DNA from: Onchocerca volvulus
Taxonomy: Eukaryota > Nematoda > Chromadorea > Rhabditida > Onchocercidae
Reading direction: 5' to 3'
Assembly: GCA_000499405.2 (NCBI GenBank)
Contig: HG738148.1
Span: 7,803 to 71,802 of the forward strand
Length of the DNA stretch: 64,000 nt
Positions 13,261-24,148 of the stretch are shown here, one piece after another (position 1 is the first letter of the stretch; every line of letters begins with the position of its first letter). The notes under the pieces are model-generated. The model was not told the DNA's origin. It saw only the letters and a program-made list of their open reading frames with translations, and searched no databases. Made by a program: the position numbers and the translations under genes.

Positions 13261-14601
13261 AATGAAATTATCGATTTTTTATGTAAATTTGCTAAATTTT
13301 TATCAGCAAAATATCATTTAAATATTTAAATTATCATTTGATATGCTTTGCATAAAATCCTTTTACAATAATTCTATAAGTAATGATTTGTCGCTTTATT
13401 GCTCCACCTCAAATCTTGCCTTTATCATTCATATTTCTCAGCTGATATTGATTAATTTCAATAAATTTTCAAATGGTTAAATGAAGAGGGATAAAGAAAA
13501 GGAAAATGAATGAAATATATTTTTATCTTTTTTTCTTCCATCGAGACAATTTGATTTTGCTGCTTTTTCTTAAATTTAGAACAATGTCATATCTAATTCA
13601 AATTGTTTCTCTTCCGTTCTAACAACTTTCCATTGCTATTTATTCAAATCAAATATATTTTTTCATGAAATTCATCAAATCTTTCGTTTTATTTTTTTTT
13701 TTTTTGTGCTATAAATTTGATCAGAATGATATAAATTTGAAAAAAATACTGCAATTCTTTCCTTCTTCATGTATAATTTTGATCATACAAGAAATAAATT
13801 AATTCTGATAGGTATAATTGCACGAAAAAAAAAATCAATTGATAGAAATTTTAATACATTTTTTATGCTAATGATTCTTTTGTTCTCCTCAAATCTCTTG
13901 TTGCTGATTTCAAATAATTGAGTGTTTATGCTAATCAGTTATTTACGAATTCAGATGTATAAGTTCAAAGCTGGATTTTCAAATATGTGGATTTAATGAA
14001 ACTTTGATTGTAAATGGTACAGTTAAATTATGGAACTTTGAATTGCAAATGATACGGTTAAACTGCTTATCATCGCTAGAACTATGCATGGAATTGACAA
14101 ATGAAAGGAATAAATGAAATTTTAATTGCAAAAAAAAAACAAAAAGAAAAAAATTTGGGGTACTTTTATGAACTAACGCATGAAACTTCAAATGTTGACC
14201 TTTTTCTTTCCAAAAATTTACTTCCACTTATATGGATAATGTTTCATTTGAAAAAATTCGATTTTATCAGTAATTTAATAAAAGTTTGCATTTGCCAATG
14301 AGCATGGTTATATTGCAAAAGCTGTGCAATCGATGAACAGGTAAAACGAGATAGGAAATTTATTATTGAATTGAAAAAGTAGTAGAAAATGAAAGAAATA
14401 CAATACAGAATGAATTTCAACAAAAAATGAGTAAAAGATAAGTAAATAAATGATAATGATAATCGCAATAAACTATAATCAGTAAAATGAGGAAAACAAT
14501 CAAGCATAAGAAACTGATAAAATGGCAAGAATTTAATGAATAGAATACATAGATAATCAATAATACCAAAAATAGCAACACGTGTTTAGTTTAAAATATT
14601 C
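13261..14601. other. intergenic, nothing recognised
   Basis: Contains an AATAAA at 13460-13465, which could serve the gene ending at 13260. Open frames on both strands here overlap each other and carry no recognisable domain. Confidence 0.5.
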
Positions 14602-14715
14602 CTAATTATTATTTCTTTTTTCAGCATGAAACTTTTTCATATGTGATTTGCAAATCGCATTTCTAGCGAAATTTTTATTGCATACAGTGCAAAAAGAAAT
14701 GGAAGTTCTTGATCA
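14602..14715 (-). CDS. C2H2 zinc-finger terminal exon (orphan)
   Basis: The minus-strand frame encodes one complete finger with the ligands C-x2-C-x12-H-x4-H: FCTVCNKNF, then KSHMKKFHA, followed by a short basic tail and a stop at 14602-14604. An in-frame stop lies about 35 codons upstream, so if transcribed this is a 3'-terminal exon. The neighbouring zinc-finger gene at 15.7 kb already has its own stop, so this is either a separate gene, an alternative last exon or a relic. A more damaged relative lies at 51868-51960. Confidence 0.5.
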
Positions 14716-15717
14716 TCAATTTGATTCGAAAATTTTATGAGTTTCTTGAAATTTTGTCAAAATGTTAGTACTAAAGTTAGTAAATTTTCTCAACAATCAA
14801 AAAATAAGATGCTATTAGCAAACCGCTAAAAATGAAGATATCGACCAAAGTTCGGAAATATGAAAAACAGTTTCGCAACATAATATTTTTCTCTTTTTTA
14901 AGTTAACTTTTATTGCGAACTTTTTAGAAAAAACTGCGTCTTTATTTCTTTAAGTAGGCATATGACTTCAGATTTAAACAAAATGTAAAGGCTAGAATGT
15001 TTCGAATTAAAAAATTTATTCTTAAATTATCTTTATAATTTTGCAAAAATTGCTCGACGAAAATAATTTCAAAGATAGATTAACGTTTTTATGGGTGAGG
15101 TATTAACAATATTGTGGAATATCAAAACAATGAATGAATGAAATCAAAAGAAATGAGCATTTTATTTCTAATAGGCATCAATAATAATTATGATTATTTA
15201 GAAGTAAGCAATTACAATAATATCAATAATAAACTGTTTGCTGTAAAAATTCATTAAATTGCGAGAATTCAATTGAAGACATGCATCGATAATAGGAAAA
15301 TATTGAATCTTATATTCATTTCATGAAATTTTGGGCCATTAATTTTGGGCCACTATTGTACCTTTTGGGTATCATTATTTTCTTTTGTATTTAAATTTGG
15401 TCTATCTTGGCTGTTATTTTGCAACGCTTACCTTGCGCCTAGAATGAAATTATAGCAGGAAAATATTGAATCTTATCGTCTAATTTTTTTTCCTATCGTT
15501 TAATTTTTGCGTTATTTTGCACTCTATTACAATATTTTTACAAGGTAGCCCCCTTTATCCATATAATGTGAAAAACACACTTATAAAATGTCAATTAATC
15601 ACAATGACTAGAATTAGCAATGAATATTAAATTTTAAATCCAACTAGCTGTTTTTTTTCATCGAACCGTTTCATATATCTCTTAAAATTCCACTTTCATC
15701 TGAAATTTTAACTACAT
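14716..15717. other. intergenic between zinc-finger pieces
   Basis: No gene recognised. A segment near 15250-15300 resembles 51786-51830, suggesting that the two zinc-finger pieces share flanking DNA. Confidence 0.45.
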
Positions 15718-16452
15718 TTAGTGCAAATTGGACCTTCCCTTACAGCTACTTTTCTGGTGCCTTTTCAAACTAGATGATAGTGAAAACTTTTTGCCGCATA
15801 ATTCGCAACTGTGCGGCTTTTCCTTGGTATGCGTTAGCATATGCCGCTTCAAATTCCGTAATCGAGAGAAATCTTTTCCGCATATCACGCATAATTTCAA
15901 CTTCATACGAGCATTTTCATCATACATATGCGGTTTATGAATTCGCATGTGCCATTTTAAATAAAACGGTTGAGAGAAATCTATTCCACATATCGCACAA
16001 ACAAATAATTTCTCTTGGATATGAGTAGGTATTTGAGATTGCAAATGTGATAATCGAAGTAAACGCCTTATGCAGCTGTCATAAAGCCAGAGCTTCTTAT
16101 GAACTAGCCAATGGGATTTCAAACATTTTAATGTTTTGAAATTTTCCCCGCAATCCAGACAACTGTGCATCTTCTCTTCAGTACGATTCAGCATCGCAAT
16201 TTCCAAATTTTCTACGAATTCTCTTTGGCTTTTATCATGGTTAATTTCCTTTTTTTCATTCTCTTCCTGGATTAATAAGTTCCACAAATTCGTTCCTTGT
16301 TTTTCACTTTCTTTTGAAGTTGATGAGCCAAATAGTCCTTTTTGTTTCTCACTAACTTTTGATAAATCCAATGGTTCTGTTTGTTCCGGTTGTGCTTCTT
16401 TCTTACTAACTTTTGATAAATCCAATGGTTCTGTTTGTTCCGGTTGTGCTTC
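15718..16452 (-). CDS. C2H2 zinc-finger protein with PLDLS motifs, 5' end unresolved
   Basis: One long open exon of 245 codons, ending at 15718-15720. The N-terminal part carries the motif PLDLSKVS twice inside an 18-residue tandem repeat; PxDLS is the known docking motif for the CtBP corepressor. The middle is Glu/Lys-rich. The C-terminal half holds fingers starting CLDCGENF, CAICGIDF, CVICGKDF and CELCGKKF, plus a degenerate unit between the first and second that has lost its first cysteine. The last finger ends in Cys instead of the second His (C2HC). A role as a DNA-binding transcriptional repressor is inferred. There is no in-frame ATG before the first PLDLS motif. An AG at 16453-16454 would act as splice acceptor, so an upstream first exon is expected but was not found. 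Part of this exon and its flank is duplicated at 0.9-3.1 kb. Confidence 0.75.
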   Translation of the reverse strand, partial: EAQPEQTEPLDLSKVSKKEAQPEQTEPLDLSKVSEKQKGLFGSSTSKESEKQGTNLWNLLIQEENEKKEINHDKSQREFVENLEIAMLNRTEEKMHSCLDCGENFKTLKCLKSHWLVHKKLWLYDSCIRRLLRLSHLQSQIPTHIQEKLFVCAICGIDFSQPFYLKWHMRIHKPHMYDENARMKLKLCVICGKDFSRLRNLKRHMLTHTKEKPHSCELCGKKFSLSSSLKRHQKSSCKGRSNLH

Positions 16453-18055
16453 CTCAAATTATATGACATTATTCATTTCAAACTGTGTTAAAAATTTTGA
16501 AATTTTTGAAAAAAAAAAGTTCTGTCTTTTTTCTCTTCAAAAACTTAATGAACTTACAACAATTCGTATGTTGCACAGTTGGATGAGAAGAAATAAGGAA
16601 TAAATGAAATGCATATTGATTGTCAATATTCAAATTAACAGTACGCTGAATGATTGGATGAAAATTGCTTGGTGAAGAATTTTTCCTTAAATAGTATTGA
16701 AAAAATAATGGTCTTGTTGTTGAAATATGGCATATCTAAGTCAAATCATAAACATAACAAGTTATTCGTACCGAGAATGAGCGATACTATTTATTCAAAG
16801 TTTTTTTCATAATTTGCGTAAGTAATGAAGAAATAGTATTGCAACGGAAAGAAACAAACCTATGAAATTGATTTTAAAAAAAAGTTTTATTTAAAAAATA
16901 ATGCTTATTTACACGTTTATCTTCAAGTTGTAAAATCTTTCGTATAATATGAAATTCTAAAAAGCGTTTAACATTGCGTAATGTGATAAATGAAATAAAG
17001 TGAAATTCGCAGGAGAGAAATCGTAAGCCTTGACTGCTGAATACCGAAAAGATCGCACGTATAAATGCTTGTCATTTGGACGTCGCAATCCACGTGTATT
17101 AGAAGTGATAATTCACGTGTGATAATGAGATTATGCAATCAAATTTTTATTGTCATTATTTAATCCTTTATATGAATAAATTTTATTTTATTTTTTCAAA
17201 TATTTTTCTTTTTACTTTTGTTTGAATTACTTCACTGCATTGTTCAAAAATTTATGCAAAGCTTTCATAAAATTTTTCATAATTTTATTTCATTTCATCA
17301 TTATTTAATCCTTTATAAGAATAAATTTATTTGATTTACTGCATTGCATTGTTCAAAAATTCATTCAAAACTTTCATAACATTTTTCGTAATTTATTTGA
17401 TTTCTCTTCACTTTTTCCAAATTTTCGAAATTGAGGCGATATTAGTGAAAGAGAAAACTTGCAGTGATATATCTATTTTGATTTATATATGCTGAAATGG
17501 TTTTCTAAATTCTTTTGCTCGGATTTATATACCCTTGCACAAAATTAAATTACTTTATCAAATTTAGTTTTCAAATTTGACATGTGGCAAATGTGTATAT
17601 ATATATGTATGGTTAAAGTGCATATTAAGATTAAAGTCAATTAAATTAATAAATTTACAAGAATAAAAATGTAATTACTAACTGACAGCAAGAAAGAATT
17701 TACAATTTTATATTGATCAAGCATTCAAAATATATTGCTTTATTAATTCAAAGCATCATATTTGAACTGTTTTGTGTTTAGTATTGCATAATTACATTAT
17801 ATTAAATTCAATTATCAATCATATACATGGAATTTAAATTAAAGCAAATTTGAAGATAGAAACTATGGATATTTCCATTAAAAAAAAAAAAAAAAAACAA
17901 TAATACAAATTAAAGTAAATAAAACTATAAAGTAGACAAATCAAGGGTGTCTTTTTGGTGTAATGCAATAATTTTCATTTTAATCTCAAAATCAATTTTT
18001 TTCTATTCCATTTTAAAGTTGGAAATCATGAAATTTAAAATTGCTATGCCACTTA
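16186..18055 (+). repeat. segmental duplication, source copy of 900-3095
   Basis: Partner of the block at 900-3095. It contains the 5' part of the zinc-finger exon and about 1.6 kb of upstream DNA. Inside it, about 17152-17290 and 17301-17430 are a further local tandem duplication (both start with a TTTAATCCTTTATA-type segment). No exon for the zinc-finger start could be picked out here. Confidence 0.8.
16348..16455 (-). repeat. 54 bp in-frame tandem duplication
   Basis: Two almost identical 54 bp units (16351 and 16405 start the same hexamer ACTAAC) encode the repeated 18 residues that carry PLDLSKVS. The unit length keeps the frame, and the near identity implies a recent event. The partial copy at 0.9-1.06 kb holds a single unit. 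Confidence 0.9.
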
Positions 18056-19077
18056 TAAATCTCATGATGGATGAATTTGCTAAACAAAATAAAATTTATA
18101 TAGATTGAAAGCTAGAAGGCGATGAAAATTTGCAAATATTTGAGGTTACGATCAAATTTTATCAAAAAAAAAAAAACCCGCTAAAAAAATTTGTCTGACA
18201 AATAATAAAATGAAAAAAAAAAAAACCATTTCTTTGAGAGAAATTTTATTGTACTGCTATATTTATCACATATTGTTAAATATGTTAAATATATATTGTC
18301 ATCCTAACAATCGTATATATTTATAATTATGTTAGAAATTGAAATTCTACTGACTGAAAAAGCCTTTTTTATTGTTTTTCATATTGTGTCGATGAGAAAT
18401 ATAATAGCACTTTGCATTTTTGGAAATAATAGATTACTCAAATACTTAAATCAATTATTGTTTCACGAAGTGATTGGCAGTGATTAATTTCGCATTCGTT
18501 TTATTCTGACCTTTTATACTTCTTGAATAGAACCAATAGATATGGTGTGACAAATTGGCACTCAAACTTGTTCAAATTAATTCAATTTGAAGTTCAATAT
18601 TTCGTTGCTAATTGCTTCTTGACTTGAGTTCAATAACTTCATGCTAACACACAATGATCTATGCAGATAACTTCTATTTAATTGGACATTTTAAGATCGA
18701 TCATGCTTGATTTAGATGATTATATAAGATCTTCGTTCTTATCAGAATCATCTAATATTTTAAAAAAACAGATTGAATTCAATTTCCAAATAAATATCTT
18801 CAAAATTGATACGAAATTCCATGTTAATCTATCGAAACGAACGATAGCTCCATATGATTACATGATAAATGGCCGCGTAAATTCATATAACAATTATTTG
18901 AGTGTGTTGTTTTATTGCATATATATAATATACAATTAATTGTTGAATAAATCATAATGTTAGCTAATGATTTCAAATATATATATATATCAAAATTTCA
19001 AATATTCCAAAAGTCAAAGATTTGCAATACTGATAAAAAAAAAAAGATAATAGAATTATATCAGTCATTAACAGTAA
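18056..19077. other. intergenic, downstream of sphingosine kinase
   Basis: Apart from the hypothetical small frame, nothing is recognised. A TTTATT at 18911-18916 gives AATAAA on the minus strand and could be the poly(A) signal of the kinase gene that ends at 19078. Confidence 0.4.
18703..18939 (+). CDS. hypothetical 78-residue protein
   Basis: An ATG-initiated frame of 78 codons plus a stop, preceded at 18659-18666 by a CTATGCAG acceptor-like site (possible trans-splice site) and followed by AATAAA at 18946-18951. The sequence opens with an acidic MLDLDDYIRSSF and ends with a hydrophobic tail. No family is recognised. The small size and AT-rich composition mean it may be chance. Confidence 0.25.
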   Translation: MLDLDDYIRSSFLSESSNILKKQIEFNFQINIFKIDTKFHVNLSKRTIAPYDYMINGRVNSYNNYLSVLFYCIYIIYN

Positions 19078-22000
19078 TCAGTGTCGTTGTTTCCGTCCAA
19101 TAACTGTTGTACAATGTCTGGTTGGTGTCACTTGAAATGCTGATCCAGATGTTATTGGTTCGCCATCTACGGTTACATAACCACCACAATTGTCTAGTGG
19201 TTCTACACGACAAGCTCGAACTGGGATTACCTGCAATTTCTCATCATAAAACTTTTTCGAAAAAGCTTAGGAAATGCAAAACGGACAGTCAAAGCATTAG
19301 CTCGACTTGCCCTTATAAACAAGGAAAGAATAAAGAAAGCTGATTNNNNNNNNNNNNNNNNNNNNNNNNNNNNNNNNNATAGAAGAAAAAATTTGAACAA
19401 TTAGCTTTCTCATTTCTTTCTTCTGCCGAATATGGACCATATAATGTAATATTTGAAATACCATTTTGGATTTCAAATTTCAAATTTACTTAATATTTTG
19501 GTGATTTAATGCCTTCTGATAATTATGCGTTATATGATTTGCATTATGTTTCAATCTATTAGTTATTTGAACAACGAACCAATTGTTGTATAAGTTGTTA
19601 ATTAAATAATTAAGAAAAATAATATTTGCTTACTATAAAAACTTCTCATCAAGTATTTTAGCTAAAATACTGACTGATCGAATGGTTAGCTAGTCAATTA
19701 TCATACTAAGAATGGATGTTCAGCAAACTCCTTTAGAAATTATCATAAAAAAGAATCAATCCATCTATCAATCAATGCATGATAAACAATTATTTAACAG
19801 ATCAATAATCTATTTTAAAGAGAAAGAAAAAAAGATGGGAATGAAAATGAATTGAAGCTTTTGGAAAAAACAGACGAAATTGATAAGAAAGAACCTACCT
19901 AAATGAGAAAGACTTGCCAAACAAATGTATACGAAGTAACCTTCGAGTATATTCCAGTCCGATCCGACAGGTTCACAGAGAGCAGGCATCTACGGATTGA
20001 TTAATTTATTTCTAAAGAATTTTCCATGTCCAAGTCTAATTTTAGAAAAAGACGAAGTTCAGAGATATTAAATTTTGGTACAAATTGCTCAACCTTTAAT
20101 AAATGATGCATGATAATTTCTTAAACATTCTTGAAATACTACATTTGTTAGAAATGATTATATTTCCATTTCTGCCTAAATTTCGACTAGATCTTAATTT
20201 TGGTTTACTGTGACTTATCATTGAAAAATGCTTTAGTTTGAAATCAAATTCCGAATTTTCATTTGTTAGAAATGATTATATTTCCATTTCTGCCTAAATT
20301 TCGACTAGATCTTAATTTTGGTTTACTGTGACTTATCATTGAAAAATGCTTTAGTTTGAAATCAAACACCGAATTTTTTTGATCACTTTCAATTATTTTT
20401 AAGAAATTTGTCTTCTTAATATTTATTATATACTGCCTTACATTTCACTTCTTTTTTTCACATTAATTTGAATAATTAATTTTAATTAAATATATGGAAA
20501 AATTGAAATGTTCTACTTGCACAAGATCACTGCTTCCAAAAATATCCGAGAAACTATTATTGATGCTATTATTTGCTTCACCGCATTTGAAATTCGTGAA
20601 ACTCTCAACGGGCTGATAATCAAAATGACCTTTGGCATATTTTTCACGTACCAAATCATTCCTAAATTTGATGTTTTCCTTATAAAATGATAAATTACGG
20701 TAATATCAAACATTTCTCACATATTAAGCTATTTGGCAATATTATCAGATTAGTCAATTCCATCAATGGTTAAAAAATTTTCAATGTTAAATGTGTACCT
20801 TAATGTTAATAATGGAAATGATAATTCAAACTTAGACCGATCATTAAAATTCTTATGTTTCAGTCAGAATCTACACTATTTTCAAAGAAAACTTTTCGAA
20901 AAAAAAAAAAAACTTTCTAAAGCCGAGAAAAAAAAGATATTACCATAACTTTGTCGAGTACTGCAAAGCATCACCGTGAACTGGCAAGTAGGAAATCCTG
21001 CCTTTATAATGAGCAACTTGTGGTAATTCTAGAAAACGAGCAATATAAAATCCGAAGAAAAAAATTGCGAAATACTTAAAAATCATTAAAAACGATTATT
21101 TGTCATTTTTTTTTCGCCTTTTTTTTTTTTTTTTTTTGTCAAAAAAAATTACTTGTAAATCGTAGAAAGGCTTCCATATGCAATCGTGCCATACCAGCCC
21201 AACGAAAACGTTCACTTGCGATATCTTCAAATTATTAATATTAATTAAATAATTTCATATTTACATTATATACAAAGAATTCGTTGAGTATTTTACTTAT
21301 AAGGGAGACTTATTGTTGTCGGCTTTATTGATAACACTCGAATCGTACATTAAAAATGATATTTGAGAGGAACTGATATCGAAAGAAAAAAAAAAAAAAG
21401 AAGAAAGAAAAAAAGATGATCAAGAATAATGAATAGTTATCATAAAACTGAGGAAATATGAGAGAAAATATCTAGCGTATGTTAGAGTAAAAGTTTTTTT
21501 TTTTTTTTTTTTTTTTTTTTATTTATCAATTTCAGCAAATTAATTATATAATCAAGTGAATTGCAATACACAGTACTTTTAAATTGAATACTTTTAAAAT
21601 ACTTTTTAAATTTAATTTTTTTTTAAAAAATTATCTCAAAACTATCGTTATACAAAAAAACATTTATAACATTTAGCTTTGGAAACAAAAAAAAAATTAG
21701 ATAATTTATGGCATCAATAACTGAATTGAAATGAATGAATATAATTGAGTGAAACGAACCAATATCAGCAAAAAGACCCCAACAAACTGCCATTAACATC
21801 GCCTTATCACCATCATGTTCCGTTTGTACATGATTGATACGTAATGGAAGATAACGTGGTTGTGCCAACATCAGAGCCATTTCGGTACAAAAAATCCCAC
21901 GTGGAAGAAATGGTTCACTGAAAATTAAACGTTGTAAATGAAGTTAGTTGTGAATTATTGCTTGTGCTATAAGAATTCCCTAAGAGGAATGCTTGATATT

Positions 22001-24148
22001 ACTGATAATATAGCTGATGATAAAATAACTCCGCCAAAAAATGTGATTAGATATGATGAAGATAATGCATACTTAGTAGTTACGGCAGATAACGGTACTG
22101 CTTCATTTTCTGATTATGCTAATCAAATAGCCTCTGATTATCATTTTTGGCTTCGTGATACATTTGAATCTGGGTGGATCAGCTGATTATGATCACAAAA
22201 AGATGGGTATCATGGCCAGAGGTGCATGGATTGCAGCTTGCTGATAATTTTATTATTTTTTTATTTTTCGTTCAATCACATAATCAGCAATCAATCAATT
22301 AAAAATTAATGGAAATTTTTAGCACATCTTACTTGCATTGAAAGCATATACTGGCTGCAAGTCCATTACATGTACCACCAGGTATATGAGCTAACGGCAT
22401 CTTTAATGCCCGTTCACGATCCTGTCGCATCAAAAAACCTGATATTATTTCCAGTATCAATCCATCACCACTAACAACAGCTACAGCATCATAGGTATCG
22501 AGTTTAAGATCCTTTGCTATTTCAAATGCATGTCTTCGATGAACTTAAAAATTTTTAGAAGTTTTAATTAAATTTTGTCGAAAAAAATAATTGATTAAAT
22601 CACATATACAAAACTGCATGATTTTAACAAATTTAAATGATAAAAAAAAAAAAAAGAAAAAAAGAGAAGATGAAAGTGGGAAAAACTAATGAAACCTGTT
22701 TCAATAATATCATAATCAATGTTGGCAGTTTGTAGAATCGGTTCAACATGAGTTTTCCATAATTTTAATCCATGTTTCTGGCCACTAAACGGATTAATAA
22801 TGACCAATACATGGCGACGTGGCTTTATCAGATTGTCGGTTAGATGTGCTGAAAATAAACAAATCAGTGATTCATTTATCAAATCACTAATTTTTTATTG
22901 CTAACATGTTGTATTAGGATAAAATATTGACCTGTTATTTTTTATATTTAGCATATTGAATTATTATCTCTTAAAGAGTATCGATTTCCGGTATACCATC
23001 ATTATTACATTCAAGTTATGTGAAAAGAATTTGAGTTATACGAAAATTTGTGTTCTTTATTATTTTTTTTTCATTTAGGAATTGTTGTAGAATTTAAGAA
23101 ATTTCCAAAAAAAGAAAAAAAAAATGAAAAAATTCAATTTTTTTTTCTTGACTAAGAAACCAAAAAATCATTAAAAAATTTATTTATCTTAACAAAAATT
23201 GAAATGAAATCAAATCTACTTCTGTACTTACGTGCCCTTAATGCCGTAATTTTTTTGATAATGAATTTATTTGTACGATTCACTGTTTCTTCGCAATTGA
23301 AAATTAATGAAACTCGAACAAAACGGCGTCTTTCTTTAATGACAGGATAAGTTATTAAAATAAGCTGCCACTCGTTTATCTCTTTAATATCATCTAAAAT
23401 AATTTCATTTATGAATTGTCATTCGAATAAAATCTGAGAGATTTTTATAAAAATAAACGATAATTTAAGAAATCATTTATAATTCAATATTTTCCATTAT
23501 TTTTGATTAGATTTTTCCTGATTGCTAAAAGATAAATTCTGTCCTTTGCTTAAGATAATTCAATCAACAATCAGATGGATAGATTCGATAATCTTAAAAA
23601 TGATTAAATGATTGAGAAAATAGGTTGAAATATGAAATAATCGTAAATGTGCACACATGATTACTTTCCTACTTTACTTTATCCATTCGAAAGCATATTT
23701 CTCATAATATATTTTTACTTTTTACATCATAATATTTTATGAAAAATTTTTAAAAAATATGGCATAAGCTAGCTGAAATGATATTTCAGAAATAAAATGG
23801 TCATATCAATTTTTTCTCTTTTTTTTTGGAAAAAAATAAATAAATAAATAAATAAAACTAAAAAAAAAAAAAGAAAAGTAAATGAAAACGTACGATTGAG
23901 AGATGCGAATTTCGACATTAAAATATCATCATATTTCATTTGTATGAAGCAATTTTTGGCAAATTTAAAACGAATTTCATCATTTGTTTGCAAGCAAGCA
24001 TCTATTTTAAATCGTTTTTTGTTAAGATAAACGAAATTTTTAATTTCATGTAGCGAATCATTCACCATATCGTTGTATGGTACATATTGTTTAGAATTAT
24101 CCACTTTTGAGATTTCTCCACCCATTCCATTCAATTGTAATATGATTT
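19078..24148 (-). CDS. sphk-1: sphingosine kinase
   Basis: This enzyme phosphorylates sphingosine to sphingosine 1-phosphate. Exons, with matching phases: 24148-23894, 23393-23232, 22848-22696, 22543-22333, 21917-21760, 21224-21153, 21028-20944, 20661-20517, 19989-19899 and a last exon ending at 19078. Family marks include RRHVLVIINPFSGQKHG (nucleotide loop), VVSGDGLILEII (catalytic SGDG), IPGGTCNGLAAS, GLFADI, HYKGRISYLP, VIPVRACRVEP and VTVDGE near the C-terminus. An N-terminal extension of over 100 residues precedes the catalytic core. The first exon may begin at the in-frame ATG of MGGEIS or continue upstream. The last exon contains a 33-base gap and a one-base frame break at about 19254-19266. 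One intron holds a bacterial gene fragment. Assignment to the family is secure; only the start and the last exon are uncertain. Confidence 0.92.
19346..19378. other. assembly gap (33 N)
   Basis: A run of 33 unknown bases inside the last coding region of sphingosine kinase. The sequence on its left encodes a stretch resembling the LFYVRAGVSRA region of the family (here LFIRASRANAL), so the gap hides part of the C-terminal domain. Confidence 0.98.
20142..20367 (+). repeat. 118 bp tandem duplication in intron
   Basis: Two nearly identical 118 bp units (20142-20259 and 20260-20367) lie in direct tandem inside a sphingosine kinase intron. They begin with CATTTGTTAGAAATGATTAT. No coding content. 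Confidence 0.95.
21945..22237 (+). pseudogene. bacterial NAD-glutamate dehydrogenase fragment (likely Wolbachia transfer)
   Basis: About 290 bp on the plus strand, opposite to the host gene, encodes an internal piece of the large (about 1600-residue) bacterial NAD-specific glutamate dehydrogenase: LRGMLDITDN, PPKNVIRYDEDNAYLVVTAD, NGTASFSDYANQIA, FWLRDTF, then after one extra G (about 22174) a shift to GSADYDHKKMGIMARGAW. This enzyme type is found in alphaproteobacteria including Rickettsiales and not in animals, whose mitochondrial glutamate dehydrogenase is unrelated in this region. There is no start, no stop in the right place and a frameshift, so it is a dead fragment. It lies in the sphingosine kinase intron between 21917 and 22333, beginning within about 30 bp of the splice acceptor. 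Wolbachia as donor is inference from the worm-like host context; the bacterial origin is strongly supported by the peptide pattern. Confidence 0.85.

Noticed and set aside
15728..16603. Three plus-strand open frames over the zinc-finger gene
   Set aside because: They are antisense to the exon encoding real zinc-finger ligands; their composition follows from the opposite strand and no domain is seen.
19107..19343. Plus-strand 78-codon frame
   Set aside because: It is antisense to the conserved C-terminus of sphingosine kinase (VIPVRACRVEP and VTVDGE).
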